DNA of 64,000 nucleotides, from assembly GCF_024347415.1 (NCBI RefSeq), contig NZ_AP025476.1, positions 62,001 through 126,000 on the forward strand, read 5' to 3'. The translations under genes and the position numbers were made by a program. Origin of the DNA: Vibrio crassostreae (GTDB taxonomy: Bacteria > Pseudomonadota > Gammaproteobacteria > Enterobacterales > Vibrionaceae). This document shows, in pieces, positions 19,301 to 27,899 of the stretch (positions are counted from its first letter, which is position 1; every line of letters begins with the position of its first letter). The notes under the pieces are model-generated. The model was given only the letters and a program-made list of their open reading frames with translations, made no database searches and was not told where the DNA came from.

Positions 19301-19483
19301 GATTTAGCTAAGCAGATGGGTAAACATACCGTGGCTGAGTTCGTTGAAAATACTCAAATCATAGATAAGTTGATCGAGCTTGGTGTGAACTACGCGCAGG
19401 GCTACATCATAGGGCGACCTAAGCCACTGGCGGAGCTCGTTGAAGAGTTAAGGCAAGAGCGCGAGACAGAGCTATTGGTTTAG
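16325..19483 (+). CDS. Periplasmic binding-domain sensor with PAS, GGDEF and EAL domains
   Basis: A 1052-residue membrane protein of cyclic-di-GMP turnover. A signal sequence (1-21) is followed by a periplasmic ABC substrate-binding-like domain (about 25-305, DVLVIHSYHQGFFWTDDFHK), a transmembrane helix near 335-355 and two PAS-type regions (about 370-480 and 490-615). GGDEF is intact at 696-700 and EAL reads EIL at 827-829. The EAL metal motif DDFGSG and the KIDGLF segment are also present, so both synthesis and hydrolysis are possible. The fused binding domain implies direct sensing of a small ligand. GTG 16325 has AGGG 5 nt upstream; GTG 16334, with AGGGTGA upstream, is equally good. Confidence 0.88.
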   Translation: MNSVRFSLFFIVMCWSVFASAQTKDVLVIHSYHQGFFWTDDFHKGLSDELDRDGLSYRVVYLDSKRTQNPEYLERVYQLYHTKLLHEEFAAIVVSDNNALNLMKRLAPDLKDTPVIFGGINNFSPEMIEGLNATGITEDIDLVGNIELVKRIQSTVKKIYIVTDHSVTGEAIRSQIDLFIKTHPDFSDLVEHYVPDSYQELMKFSQRADLGKSLLFWAYYRDAQGRVSSDEDWRQLNIKTQMPLYMVHDLGLGFGAIGGVIQSGETQGRDTGRVLLSVLKNPKAPLPLVVAGAPEIKLDYQQISRWDLGAENEASVTFLNKPKSFLVRYRDEIRTVGLLFLVMSCVIATLVYYLNRLKKSERASRQSQLLLESIFDQSLQFMGIIDKGGVLLSSNSKLHELLYNQGYKLGTPLQQHQHWEDSAREVLSEYFITKSEHPALRFEAEVWCRDRGAMVLDISLKSMPGNEKEDTQFLFEARDVTSRKLAENKLFQREANLKLYYDKQPVMMITLDGNNRIQQVNQFAEQLLGYPLDQLLGHRPREFYVDENAMIPRHILLQPQHKIRGVWRRDIEYRHADGSKIWIRENIRPLVESDQLLIVGEDITETHELSEKLEYQARYDLLTDTFNRNHFEQELQKALKEVESHMRTHAMLFLDLDQLKVLNDTAGHEAGDAAIMFSANLLEDVLPYNAVLARMGGDEFAVLMKDCTERDAVNVCRSIISMMSENPFLWDDIRLNLTCSIGIRLIDHTAASPQMVHAQADAACHAAKEEGRNRYNLYHQDDEDLRRRHLEMECVNLVHEALANDRLELFAQRILGLDENSEKMHFEILVRIKNIKGEYISPGIFMPASERYNIAHLIDRQVVGQTLSWLEQRPDIIDELGMCSINLSGHSMGNREFVEFLIDSLSDSSIPCHKICLEITETAAMSNMKQAIKFFTRIKELGCMIALDDFGSGLSSFGYLKKLPVDIVKIDGLFVRDIDVNEMDHVMVRSINDLAKQMGKHTVAEFVENTQIIDKLIELGVNYAQGYIIGRPKPLAELVEELRQERETELLV

Positions 19484-19595
19484 GTAAGCCGACTTTAGCT
19501 GGGAATACTTTTCACCGCTAATATGTATTGTTGAGGCAATCAGGTAAACTGGTTGCCTCTTTTGTTTTGAATACGACTGTCTGTTGGAGACGACC

Positions 19596-20375
19596 TTGCA
19601 ACTACAACTGATTTGTGAAGATGCTACCCAAATCGATCACTTGAATGACTTAGCGACCCGCTGGAACTTATCTCATGATGAAAGCAGTGATTTTGCTTTG
19701 GTACTGACTAGTGAGCGACTTGAGCTACGTAAAGTCGATGAGCCTAAGCTTGGCGCTATCTTTGTTGATTTAGTGGGAGGCGCTGTCGGTCACCGACGTA
19801 AGTTTGGTGGTGGTAAAGGTCAGGCGATTGCCAAAGCCGCTGGTTTAAACAAAGGCGCAACGCCAACTATCCTCGATGGCACTGCGGGCTTAGGGCGCGA
19901 TGCGTTTGTGTTGGCTTCTCTAGGTTGTAAGGTACAAATGGTCGAGCGTCACCCCGTTGTGGCAGCACTGCTTGATGATGGCTTGCAGCGAGCGCAACAA
20001 GACCCAGACATCGGTGGTTGGGTCAGCGAACGTATGAAGTTGATTCACGCTTCGAGTCACGATGCGCTAGATAAGCTCAGTAACGATCCTGATTTCGAAC
20101 AACCAGACGTGGTGTATCTAGACCCTATGTACCCACACCCAGAGAACAAAAAGAAATCGGCTTTGGTTAAAAAAGAGATGCGCGTATTCCAATCTTTGGT
20201 GGGTGCCGATCTGGATGCTGATGGTCTATTTGAGCCGGCGATGAAATTGGCATCGAAGCGCGTTGTGGTCAAAAGACCGGATTACGCAGCTTGGTTAGAC
20301 GAGCAAAAACCGAGTATGGCGATAGAAACCAAAAAGAACCGCTTTGACGTCTATGTGAAAGCATCAATGACTTAA
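19596..20375 (+). CDS. rsmJ: 16S rRNA (guanine1516-N2)-methyltransferase
   Basis: A 259-residue methyltransferase that modifies G1516 of 16S rRNA with S-adenosylmethionine. Family signatures are [29 protein letters not shown] (cofactor loop) and [18 protein letters not shown] (catalytic). The start is set at TTG 19596 because GGAG is 6 nt upstream; TTG 19584 in the same frame would add four residues but overlaps that site. The gene belongs to the rlmJ-prlC-rsmJ-uspA block conserved with E. coli. Confidence 0.92.
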   Translation: MQLQLICEDATQIDHLNDLATRWNLSHDESSDFALVLTSERLELRKVDEPKLGAIFVDLVGGAVGHRRKFGGGKGQAIAKAAGLNKGATPTILDGTAGLGRDAFVLASLGCKVQMVERHPVVAALLDDGLQRAQQDPDIGGWVSERMKLIHASSHDALDKLSNDPDFEQPDVVYLDPMYPHPENKKKSALVKKEMRVFQSLVGADLDADGLFEPAMKLASKRVVVKRPDYAAWLDEQKPSMAIETKKNRFDVYVKASMT

Positions 20376-20448
20376 TTGATGCATCAATAACTTAGATACA
20401 CGCTAAGAAAATTTCCCGTCATAAATACGATAAATTGCCATTTAACAC

Positions 20449-20503
20449 TTGCGATAGTCGCGTTACGGATGTATATCTAACTAAGAATCATTATTATTCT
20501 TAG
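20449..20503 (+). promoter_or_regulatory. Promoter with Fur-like operator
   Basis: TTGCGA (20449-20454), a 17-bp spacer and TATATC (20472-20477) form a plausible promoter. A near-perfect palindrome lies at 20481-20503, with arms CTAAGAATCAT and ATTATTCTTAG around a central T (10 of 11 pairs). It is AT-rich with the GAATCATTATTATTC core typical of vibrio Fur boxes and matches the RyhB Fur box core in this window. It covers the expected transcription start, so bound repressor would block initiation. Confidence 0.55.
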
Positions 20504-20516
20504 CTGGAGTTGTAGC

Positions 20517-21107
20517 ATGGCTAAACGCTTTTGTAAGTTAAACCGTCGAGATATCACTGAACACTTGGGCGAGATCCACAGCTTGGTGACTGAACCTAAG
20601 TTCGTGTGTCGTTCTTGTGCGCGTTCTTCGGCGGATCAAGCGAATCTATGCAAACCAACCGCAATTCCACCTATTGGTTGTCAAAACAAACCCGTTGAAG
20701 AGAAAGTCGCATGCGGCCTGTTAGCGGAAACATTACCTGCACCAGAGCTATCGCTTGCAGAAATCAACGAGACAATTGAGCCTAGCGTGCAAATGTTCGA
20801 TCCAGCCGCAACTGATATTGTTCCTGAGCTTGCAAAAAAAGAGGCAGCACCGAAAAAAGCCAAGTTGAAAAAACTGATGGCGAAGGCGAGTAGTGATGAG
20901 AAAGCTGAACTCAAACAAGCGAAGAAAGCAGCTAAGAAACAAGAGAAGTACAACAAAAAGCTCGCGAAGATGATTAAGAAACAGCAAAAGCTGTTTAAGA
21001 AAAGCCAGAAACTGGAAAGTGACCTTGAACGCATCAATCTACAACTTGATGATGTCGCCTTCACTGAAACCAAGACTCAGGTAGTGAGCCATAATCACAT
21101 TCACTGA
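20517..21107 (+). CDS. Hypothetical Cys- and Lys-rich coiled-coil protein, possibly iron-regulated
   Basis: A 196-residue cytoplasmic protein of unknown function. The first 65 residues contain FVCRSCARSS and later single Cys residues (LCKP, GCQN), a possible metal-binding cluster. The middle is acidic. Residues about 108-180 are extremely Lys/Ala/Gln-rich and predicted to be a long coiled coil (KKAAKKQEKYNKKLAKMIKK). The tail ends HNHIH. GGAG is 7 nt before the ATG. The Fur-like operator just upstream suggests iron repression. A nucleic-acid or membrane-surface interaction through the basic helix is possible but unproven. Confidence 0.7.
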   Translation: MAKRFCKLNRRDITEHLGEIHSLVTEPKFVCRSCARSSADQANLCKPTAIPPIGCQNKPVEEKVACGLLAETLPAPELSLAEINETIEPSVQMFDPAATDIVPELAKKEAAPKKAKLKKLMAKASSDEKAELKQAKKAAKKQEKYNKKLAKMIKKQQKLFKKSQKLESDLERINLQLDDVAFTETKTQVVSHNHIH

Positions 21108-21145
21108 AGTTGATTCGAATGGTTTATTGCTACAGCGATGATTTA

Positions 21146-21172
21146 AAAAGAGCGACCTTAGGTCGCTCTTTT
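21146..21172. terminator. Bidirectional terminator
   Basis: Perfect 12-bp stem AAAAGAGCGACC / GGTCGCTCTTTT with loop TTA, between the convergent hypothetical gene and the exporter gene. Confidence 0.9.
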
Positions 21173-21219
21173 GCTTTTTGGGGTTATCCGAGCTAGCTTA
21201 TGTATCTCGTTCAAATCAG

Positions 21220-22098
21220 CTAAGCGTTGCTTGCGGATCTTGCTACGCGCTTCTTCACCCAAGTCTCATTGACGAACAAAGAGAACAAGATAACGGCGCC
21301 ACCAACAGACAATCGAACCAAATCGACATCTCTGTTCCAAATCAGGATATTCACCACAAGACCAGCAGGAACCAATGCATTGTTCATTACCGCCAGTGCA
21401 CCGGCATTCACCATGCATGCACCTTTATTCCACATAAAGTAACCCAGCCCCGAAGCAATCAAGCCAAGGTAGATCAGGATTCCCCATTGAAGTGTGGTGG
21501 TGGGTAGTTTCTCTGGATTGCCCAGTAGCATGAAAGCAACCGAAGCGACACATAGCGCCCCTAAGTAGAAGTAACCAAATATGGTTCGCTGAGGTAACTC
21601 GGTCGATTCCTTCTCCATCACAACTTTGTAGCCCACCTGACCGATAGCAAAGCACAGGTTCGCGCCTTGCACGACGAGGAAGCCAACTAAAAAGTTTTCG
21701 TTGATGCCTGCGAATTTAATGAATACCGCGCCTAATACCGCAATTGCCGCAGTCACTAGGTACCACGGAGAGAATTGCCCTTTGAGAAAGTCATAAATCA
21801 GCGTGACGTAAATTGGCGTGAAAACGGTAAACAAAAGGACTTCAGGAACAGATAGCAGTAAGAAAGACTGATAGTAGAAGCAGTACATCAGGCCAAGCTG
21901 GATACCACCAATCGCCATCAATTTAGCGATCAGCTTACGCGATATGCCGCGAAACTTTAGAAAAGGAAGAAATACGACGCCAGCAAGGGCAACACGCATT
22001 AAAACAGAGAACCAAGAGTCAACCTGACCCGCAAGGTAAACGCCGATCAGGCTAAAGGAGAAGGCCCATAGGAGGGTAACACCAGCTAAATAGCTCAT
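21220..22098 (-). CDS. EamA/DMT-family transporter
   Basis: A 292-residue inner-membrane protein with about ten hydrophobic helices in two EamA halves (about 5-130 and 145-275), as in drug/metabolite transporters that export amino acids or related metabolites. The halves show the usual helices TLLWAFSFSLIGVYLA and YLGLIASGLGYFMWNKGA. The substrate is unknown. In E. coli the position next to uspA holds the peptide transporter dtpB, so this gene is a replacement at that spot. The N-terminus is compact, with no leader before helix 1. Confidence 0.85.
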   Translation of the reverse strand: MSYLAGVTLLWAFSFSLIGVYLAGQVDSWFSVLMRVALAGVVFLPFLKFRGISRKLIAKLMAIGGIQLGLMYCFYYQSFLLLSVPEVLLFTVFTPIYVTLIYDFLKGQFSPWYLVTAAIAVLGAVFIKFAGINENFLVGFLVVQGANLCFAIGQVGYKVVMEKESTELPQRTIFGYFYLGALCVASVAFMLLGNPEKLPTTTLQWGILIYLGLIASGLGYFMWNKGACMVNAGALAVMNNALVPAGLVVNILIWNRDVDLVRLSVGGAVILFSLFVNETWVKKRVARSASNA

Positions 22099-22150
22099 AG
22101 TAAAACTTCGTTAATAAGATATGAGCTGTATGTTACCTAACCTTAAATCA

Positions 22151-22585
22151 TTAGTCTTCTGAATCTCTTAGAGGCACGACCAGCATATCAACCGGAGAGG
22201 CGTTGATCAGTTGTCGTGTTGAAGAAAGCAGTTTGCTCCAAAAGTCTTGATGGTGACCGCAAACCACGAGATCAACATTGAACTCGTTGATGGTGTCACA
22301 CAGCTCATGACTCAAATCGCCACTGCCCACCAGGGTATGGGTGATCGGGTATTGAGCGTGCTCCGCAAAATTTTGCAGCTGAATACGAGATGCTTCCATC
22401 GCGTTATGTTGTGTTTCGGCCATGTTGATATCAATCAGGCCAGTGTAGAGTTCCGCGTAGTTAATATCGATATGGATAAAAGAGACTTTGGCTTCCAATG
22501 GCTTTGCCAATGCTACCGCTTTATCCACAATTAATTTGCTGTCTTCTGATAAATCGACCGCGACCAAAATATGTTTGTAACTCAT
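22151..22585 (-). CDS. uspA: Universal stress protein A
   Basis: A 144-residue cytoplasmic UspA, the same length as the E. coli protein, made during growth arrest and stress. It begins SYKHILVAVDLSEDSK, has the central helix-strand pattern of the family and ends SPVDMLVVPLRD. The usual ATP-binding G2xG9G loop is not obvious, as in true UspA proteins that bind no ATP. ATG 22585 is chosen because a strong GGAGG lies 7 nt upstream; an upstream in-frame ATG has no ribosome binding site. It diverges from ftnA. Confidence 0.93.
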   Translation of the reverse strand: MSYKHILVAVDLSEDSKLIVDKAVALAKPLEAKVSFIHIDINYAELYTGLIDINMAETQHNAMEASRIQLQNFAEHAQYPITHTLVGSGDLSHELCDTINEFNVDLVVCGHHQDFWSKLLSSTRQLINASPVDMLVVPLRDSED

Positions 22586-22774
22586 ATCTCTACCTCCTTT
22601 ATTCATTGTCTGTTTAAAGATTAGCACTATGCGGTGGCTTTTTTTGCTGAAGTGATCTCATATCCACTGTCTTGCGTAATGACGGCTCGAAATATTGGTT
22701 AACTAATGGCCTGCGAGATATTCATTAAAAAGTGATATAGTAGAGAAAATTGAGGATGTAATTAGGAGTCTTAA

Positions 22775-23302
22775 ATGCTGTCAAAAACTATGGTTGAGCA
22801 ACTGAATGATCAAATTAACCTAGAATTTTTCTCATCCAATCTATACTTACAAATGAGTGCTTGGTGTGAAGACAAAGGATTTGAAGGTGCAGCAGAGTTT
22901 CTGCGTGTTCATGCAGTAGAAGAAATGGAACATATGCAGCGTCTTTTCACTTACGTAAGCGAAACAGGTGCAATGCCAATTCTGGGTGCAATTGAAGCAC
23001 CAAAACACGAATTCGAAAGCCTTGGCGCAGTGTTCCGTGAAACTTATGAACATGAGCAGATGATTACTGAAAAGATCAACAAACTGGCTCACGTTGCTTT
23101 CAGCACACAAGACTACTCAACCTTTAACTTCCTGCAATGGTACGTTGCAGAGCAACACGAAGAAGAGAAGTTGTTTAAAGGTGTATTGGATAAGCTAGAA
23201 CTTGTTGGTGAAGACGGTAAAGCACTGTTCTTTATTGATAAAGACCTAGCGCAATTGGCAAAAGATGGTTCATCTTCAATTATGGAAGCTCCTGCCGTTT
23301 AG
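22775..23302 (+). CDS. ftnA: Ferritin
   Basis: A 175-residue non-haem ferritin that oxidises Fe(II) and stores iron in a 24-subunit shell. The four-helix bundle shows the ferroxidase ligands in [21 protein letters not shown], the [13 protein letters not shown] segment and later the EQHEEEK segment. Length fits FtnA rather than the haem-containing bacterioferritin. TTAGGAG precedes the ATG. It lies between uspA and uspB, linking iron storage to stationary-phase genes. In E. coli ftnA is elsewhere. Confidence 0.95.
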   Translation: MLSKTMVEQLNDQINLEFFSSNLYLQMSAWCEDKGFEGAAEFLRVHAVEEMEHMQRLFTYVSETGAMPILGAIEAPKHEFESLGAVFRETYEHEQMITEKINKLAHVAFSTQDYSTFNFLQWYVAEQHEEEKLFKGVLDKLELVGEDGKALFFIDKDLAQLAKDGSSSIMEAPAV

Positions 23303-23370
23303 GTAGTACGAGAAAGACACTGATTATCTTTTTCTTTTGAGTTTTCTTATGAAGATGTAGGGAGGAAAGG

Positions 23371-23694
23371 ATGATCAGCGGCGACACTATTCTATTTGCA
23401 CTAATGGTTGTGACTTGCGTGAACTGGGCGCGTTATTTTACTGCGCTAAGAACGCTCATTTATATTATGCGAGAAGCGCATCCTCTACTTTATCAACAAG
23501 TAGACGGAGGCGGTTTTTTCACAACTCATGGCAATATGACCAAACAGGTTCGTCTGTTTAGTTACATCAAAAGCAAAGAGTATCACCATCACCATGATGA
23601 AGTGTTCACTTCCAAGTGTGATCGTGTAAGGCAGTTATTCATACTCTCTTCCGCTCTGCTAGGTGTAACCTTGCTGGCTTCTTTCATCGTCTAA
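23371..23694 (+). CDS. uspB: Universal stress protein B
   Basis: A 107-residue inner-membrane protein with two helices, one near the N-terminus ([19 protein letters not shown]) and one at the C-terminus ([19 protein letters not shown]). A soluble loop between them contains the run EYHHHHDE. It matches E. coli UspB in length and layout; E. coli uspB is RpoS-dependent and affects ethanol tolerance. A strong GGGAGGAAAGG ribosome binding site precedes the ATG. It is 68 bp downstream of ftnA and may be co-transcribed with it. Confidence 0.92.
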   Translation: MISGDTILFALMVVTCVNWARYFTALRTLIYIMREAHPLLYQQVDGGGFFTTHGNMTKQVRLFSYIKSKEYHHHHDEVFTSKCDRVRQLFILSSALLGVTLLASFIV

Positions 23695-23851
23695 GTTTTT
23701 TAGTACATATGAAGTAGAGCTTAGGCTTTGGTGTGAAGCTTCGGTTGTTGGTTCGCTAAGCCAAGTAGTGGTTTTGCTGCTGTCTGCAAATTGTACAATT
23801 GAACATCAATTGCAAAGTTTAAAATTGCCGCTAAAATAGCGAGCAATTAGT

Positions 23852-23883
23852 AAGGATGTGCTGTTTATGCACATCCTTTTTTA
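23852..23883 (+). terminator. Terminator after uspB
   Basis: Stem AAGGATGTGC / GCACATCCTT, 7-nt loop, followed by TTTTTTATT. It lies 157 bp after the uspB stop. The 250 bp between uspB and yhiN hold no other recognisable gene. Confidence 0.8.
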
Positions 23884-23944
23884 TTGATGGCATTTCGAGA
23901 ACAGGGCGTACTCGGGCTGCAAAAGTGAAGAAAAGCAGAACCAC

Positions 23945-25138
23945 ATGAGTGAAAAATTTGATGTAATCGTAATTGGTGCGGGCGCCGCGGGCTTAATGTG
24001 TGCTGCGGAAGCTGGTAAACGCGGCCGACGAGTGCTGGTGGTTGATCATGCAAAGAAACCAGGCAGAAAAATTTTAATCTCAGGTGGCGGCCGTTGTAAC
24101 TTCACTAACTATGATGTTTCAGCCAACAACTTCCTGTGTAACAACCCTCACTTCGTGAAGTCAGCTTTATCTCAATACACCAACTGGGATTTTATCTCGA
24201 TGGTGAGCAAGTACGGTATAGAGTTCGAAGAGCGAGACCACGGCCAGTTGTTCTGTGTGAATGACCACACCGCAAAAGACATTGTGAGTATGCTGCTTGA
24301 AGAGTGTAAGCAGGCGAAAGTTGAACAGCGTTATCGTTGTGATGTTCATTCTATCGAAAAGACCGATTCTGGCTTCAAGATGCATTTCAATACCGACCAA
24401 GTTGAGTGTGACTCACTGGTGGTAGCGACCGGTGGTTTGTCGATGCCTAAGCTGGGCGCAACGCCATTTGGTTACAAGATTGCCGAGCAATTTGGTTTGT
24501 CTGTGATGCCAACTACCGCAGGCTTGGTGCCATTCACTCTGCATAAAGAAGATAAAGAAGCTTTCGCTGAGCTTTCTGGCATCGCAATTCCTGCCGAGAT
24601 CACCGCGCAAGACGGAACCTTGTTCAAAGAAGCGTTGCTCTTTACCCACCGCGGCCTATCGGGTCCTTCAGTTCTGCAAATTTCTTCGTTCTGGAAAGCG
24701 GGTCAGTCGGTTTCGATTAATCTAGTACCTGAAGTCGATGTAGCTGAGTTGCTGGCTAACTCTCGCGAGAAGCACCCAAATCAGAGCCTGAAAAATACCT
24801 TGGCGAAAGCACTACCGAAGCGTTTTGTGGAAGTGTTGATTGATCGTAAAGAGCTGGAAGACAAGCCGCTTAAGCAGTTCAATGAAAAACAGCTGAATGA
24901 CATCGTAGAGCACCTAGAAAATTGGAAAATCGCGCCAAACGGTACCGAAGGCTACCGAACGGCCGAAGTAACTCTAGGCGGTGTGGACACCAATCACCTA
25001 TCTTCAAAAACCATGGAATGTAAGAGCGTCTCTGGCCTCTACTTCATCGGTGAAGTGATGGACGTAACTGGCTGGCTTGGAGGTTATAACTTCCAATGGT
25101 GCTGGAGTTCTGGCTTTGCAGCAGGTCAGTGGGTTTAA
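23945..25138 (+). CDS. yhiN: YhiN/HI0933-family flavoprotein
   Basis: A 397-residue FAD-binding oxidoreductase of the HI0933 family. The dinucleotide-binding motif GAGAAGLMCAAEAGK is at about 12-26, followed by the family signature GRKILISGGGRCNFTN, the mid-domain TGGLSMPKLGATPFGY and the C-terminal GEVMDVTGWLGGYNFQWCW. The substrate is unknown; E. coli YhiN is likewise uncharacterised and also lies next to uspB. The ribosome binding site is weak. Confidence 0.88.
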   Translation: MSEKFDVIVIGAGAAGLMCAAEAGKRGRRVLVVDHAKKPGRKILISGGGRCNFTNYDVSANNFLCNNPHFVKSALSQYTNWDFISMVSKYGIEFEERDHGQLFCVNDHTAKDIVSMLLEECKQAKVEQRYRCDVHSIEKTDSGFKMHFNTDQVECDSLVVATGGLSMPKLGATPFGYKIAEQFGLSVMPTTAGLVPFTLHKEDKEAFAELSGIAIPAEITAQDGTLFKEALLFTHRGLSGPSVLQISSFWKAGQSVSINLVPEVDVAELLANSREKHPNQSLKNTLAKALPKRFVEVLIDRKELEDKPLKQFNEKQLNDIVEHLENWKIAPNGTEGYRTAEVTLGGVDTNHLSSKTMECKSVSGLYFIGEVMDVTGWLGGYNFQWCWSSGFAAGQWV

Positions 25139-25164
25139 GCTTACCCATAGATTTAAAATTACAT

Positions 25165-25196
25165 AAAAATGGCGAGTCATACGACTCGCCATTTTT
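25165..25196. terminator. Bidirectional terminator yhiN/exporter
   Basis: Perfect 14-bp stem from AAAAATGGCGAGTC to GACTCGCCATTTTT with loop ATAC, between convergent genes. Confidence 0.92.
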
Positions 25197-25266
25197 GTAT
25201 CTAGTTTAGAGTTAAAAGTAACTCAATTGATGACTTTCTCGATCAATCGAGTCTTTTCGCTCTTAT

Positions 25267-26160
25267 TTACGCAGCTTTGTTTTTTGAAAACTTGATCTGC
25301 TGAATCACTAAACCAGCAATGATCAGTACCAAGCCAAACAGTGTTGCTGGGTGAATCTCTTCGCCAATAATGGTCGAAAGTAGCATTAGCGAGATAAACG
25401 GTGAGGCAAAGATTAGGTTGCTGATACGCGCCGTATTATTGGTTAGCTTGAGTGCTGATAACCACAATACAAAGGTAATGCCCATCTCGAATAGACCAAC
25501 GTAAGTCACCGCCATCCAACCCTTCGCCGTAATTTGGCTAAAGCTTTCGCCCTCAAAAATGGTTAAACCGATCGCGAAGGGTAATGCCACTAAGAATCCA
25601 AGCAGTACGCCAACCACGGGATCAGCCTTGTTTTTGGTGTTGAGAATCCAGTATCCCGCCCAAAGCAAAGTTGAAAGCAGCGCTAGCGCCACACCGAGTG
25701 GGCTATCGAACTGCATGCCTAACACGTCGCCTTTGGTCGCAATAACTACCACACCCGCATAGCTGAAGGTACACGCAATCCAATCTTGTTTACGAATCTT
25801 TTGCCCTAGAAAAACCGCTGCCATTAAGGTTAGCGTGATCGCCCAGCTGTAGTTGATGGCTTGAGCTTGTGAAGCGGGAAGCAGGTCGTATGCTTTGAAT
25901 AGAATCAGGTAATAGGCCAATGGGTTGACCAAGCCGAGCAGTAAGTAATACCAAGGGTTTGAAAGGAACGTAGTACTCAGCTGAGAAAGCTTGCCCTGAA
26001 AGGCGCAGACTGCGATCAGCGCAATCGACGACACAATGCTAGCGGTAGTCAGCATTTGAATAGGTGAAAACTCAGCAAGGGTCAGCTTAAAAGCAGTAGC
26101 GACCGTTGACCACAGCAGTACTGCGGAAAGGCCAAAGCCTAAGGCACGACGTTCGTTCAT
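25267..26160 (-). CDS. EamA/DMT-family transporter
   Basis: A 297-residue inner-membrane transporter with two EamA repeats (about 8-140 and 152-287) and ten predicted helices. The first helix is LGFGLSAVLLWSTVATAFKL and the last is TLFGLVLIIAGLVIQQIKF. It is a distinct paralogue of the transporter at 21.2-22.1 kb. The substrate is unknown. It is a single gene, divergent from rmuC. Confidence 0.87.
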   Translation of the reverse strand: MNERRALGFGLSAVLLWSTVATAFKLTLAEFSPIQMLTTASIVSSIALIAVCAFQGKLSQLSTTFLSNPWYYLLLGLVNPLAYYLILFKAYDLLPASQAQAINYSWAITLTLMAAVFLGQKIRKQDWIACTFSYAGVVVIATKGDVLGMQFDSPLGVALALLSTLLWAGYWILNTKNKADPVVGVLLGFLVALPFAIGLTIFEGESFSQITAKGWMAVTYVGLFEMGITFVLWLSALKLTNNTARISNLIFASPFISLMLLSTIIGEEIHPATLFGLVLIIAGLVIQQIKFSKNKAA

Positions 26161-26298
26161 GGCAACTCATTTTAATTTGATGGGACAGAATACGGAGCGC
26201 CTAGTCTATCTGTCGAATTTTAATACGGCAAACTGGACATTTATCCAGTATCAAAATACCATTTAATGAGTTATTTCCAATTAGGCTAAATCATTATC

Positions 26299-27831
26299 AT
26301 GCAATGGATTATCGAATATCAGGCAACGCTTATTGCTGCAATTTCTGGCGCGCTCGTCAGCGGTGGCGTCGTGGGTTGGTGGATTAAACAGAAGCTCTCT
26401 TTTCAGCAGCGATTGCTCGAGCAGCAGCTAGAGTCCGATCGTTTGTTGCATGAATCTCAGCAAGCTCAGCTCAAATCATCACTCGCAGAGGCGCAACAAG
26501 AACTCAATGAGTTAGATGATGACCGAGACAAAGCGGCATTCGAGCTCAAGCAAGCACACGGTAAGGTGATGGCTGCGATGGAAAAGCTGCGCTACTTTGA
26601 GGCAGTAAAGCAAGAGCGCCAGCAGTACGCTGATGAGATCAATGTGCTGAAAGACCATAAATCTGAATTGGAAGCCGAACTGCGCGAACAAGAAGCAAGG
26701 CATGATCAAGAAAACCTCGCCAATAGCGAAAAGCTGCAGTTGCTAGAACAAGCTGAATCTCGACTTAAGCAGCAGTTTGAATTGTTAGCGAACCAACTTT
26801 TTGAGAGTAAAACCGCCAAGGTTGATCAACAGAACAAGCAGAGCCTAGAAGGATTGCTGTCGCCGTTGAGAGAGCAATTAGAAGGCTTTAAGAAGCAGGT
26901 TAATGACAGCTTTAGCCAAGAAGCCAAAGAGCGCCACACCTTAGTGCATGAGCTGAAAAACCTGCAGCGCCTCAACGAGAGCATGACACGTGAAGCGGTT
27001 AACCTGACTCAGGCGCTTAAAGGTGATAACAAGCAGCAAGGTAACTGGGGTGAGGTGGTGCTGGCGCGTGTGCTTGCTGAATCAGGCTTGCGAGAAGGGC
27101 ATGAATACCAAACGCAAGTGAACCTGCAAAACGATGCCGGCAAGCGTTATCAACCCGATGTGATTGTCCACTTACCACAAGATAAGCAAGTAGTAGTCGA
27201 TTCGAAAATGGCGTTGGTCGCGTTTGAGCGCTACTTCAATGCTGAAACCGATCAACAGCGTGATGCAGCACTGCGTGATCACTTGGTATCGTTAAGAGCG
27301 CACATCAAAGGACTGAGCCAGAAGGATTATCATCAGCTTAAAGGCATCCAGAGCTTGGACTATGTGTTGATGTTTATCCCGGTCGAACCTGCATTCCAAG
27401 TCGCGATTCAAGCCGATCCTAGCTTGGTGAAAGACGCGATGGAGCAAAATATCATATTGGTCAGCCCAACAACCTTGCTGGTGGCACTGCGTACCATTGA
27501 TAACCTGTGGCGCAATGAAAGACAGAACCAGAACGCACAAGCCATCGCAGAACGTGCAAGTAAGCTTTACGACAAGCTGCGCTTGTTTGTCGATGATATG
27601 GAAGGCCTTGGTAGCTCGTTAGATAGAGCCAACCAAAGCTATCAAGGTGCGATGAATAAGCTAGTAACAGGCCGTGGCAACGTGATTCGTCAGGCCGAAA
27701 GCTTCAAGCAACTCGGGGTTGAGGTGAAGAAACCTATCTCGATTGGTTTGACCGAAATGGCGCAAAATGAGGCTTTTTCAGAAAATGCCTCCTTAGTAGA
27801 AAGACAACCCGCTGAGGATAAAGTAAACTAA
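26299..27831 (+). CDS. rmuC: DNA recombination protein RmuC
   Basis: A 510-residue protein anchored by an N-terminal helix (about 8-28). A long coiled coil (about 35-190) is followed by the RmuC nuclease-like domain (about 195-440), with GNWGEVVLARVL, YQPDVIVHLPQDKQVVVDSKM and a MFIPVEPAF motif. The Asp and Lys in VVVDSKM resemble the PD-(D/E)xK core. RmuC limits inversions between short repeats in E. coli. The same gene precedes ubiE in E. coli. Confidence 0.94.
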   Translation: MQWIIEYQATLIAAISGALVSGGVVGWWIKQKLSFQQRLLEQQLESDRLLHESQQAQLKSSLAEAQQELNELDDDRDKAAFELKQAHGKVMAAMEKLRYFEAVKQERQQYADEINVLKDHKSELEAELREQEARHDQENLANSEKLQLLEQAESRLKQQFELLANQLFESKTAKVDQQNKQSLEGLLSPLREQLEGFKKQVNDSFSQEAKERHTLVHELKNLQRLNESMTREAVNLTQALKGDNKQQGNWGEVVLARVLAESGLREGHEYQTQVNLQNDAGKRYQPDVIVHLPQDKQVVVDSKMALVAFERYFNAETDQQRDAALRDHLVSLRAHIKGLSQKDYHQLKGIQSLDYVLMFIPVEPAFQVAIQADPSLVKDAMEQNIILVSPTTLLVALRTIDNLWRNERQNQNAQAIAERASKLYDKLRLFVDDMEGLGSSLDRANQSYQGAMNKLVTGRGNVIRQAESFKQLGVEVKKPISIGLTEMAQNEAFSENASLVERQPAEDKVN

Positions 27832-27899
27832 TCGGCCGCAGCGCCTCTAAACACGGAGCGTGCTGTCGATGAAAACTTACCATGGTAGATAACAGCATT

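Noticed and set aside
20681..21073. 130-codon open frame antisense to the Cys/Lys-rich gene
   Set aside because: It is a mirror of the Lys-rich coding strand (Phe/Leu/Ser-rich), has no ribosome binding site and matches no family.
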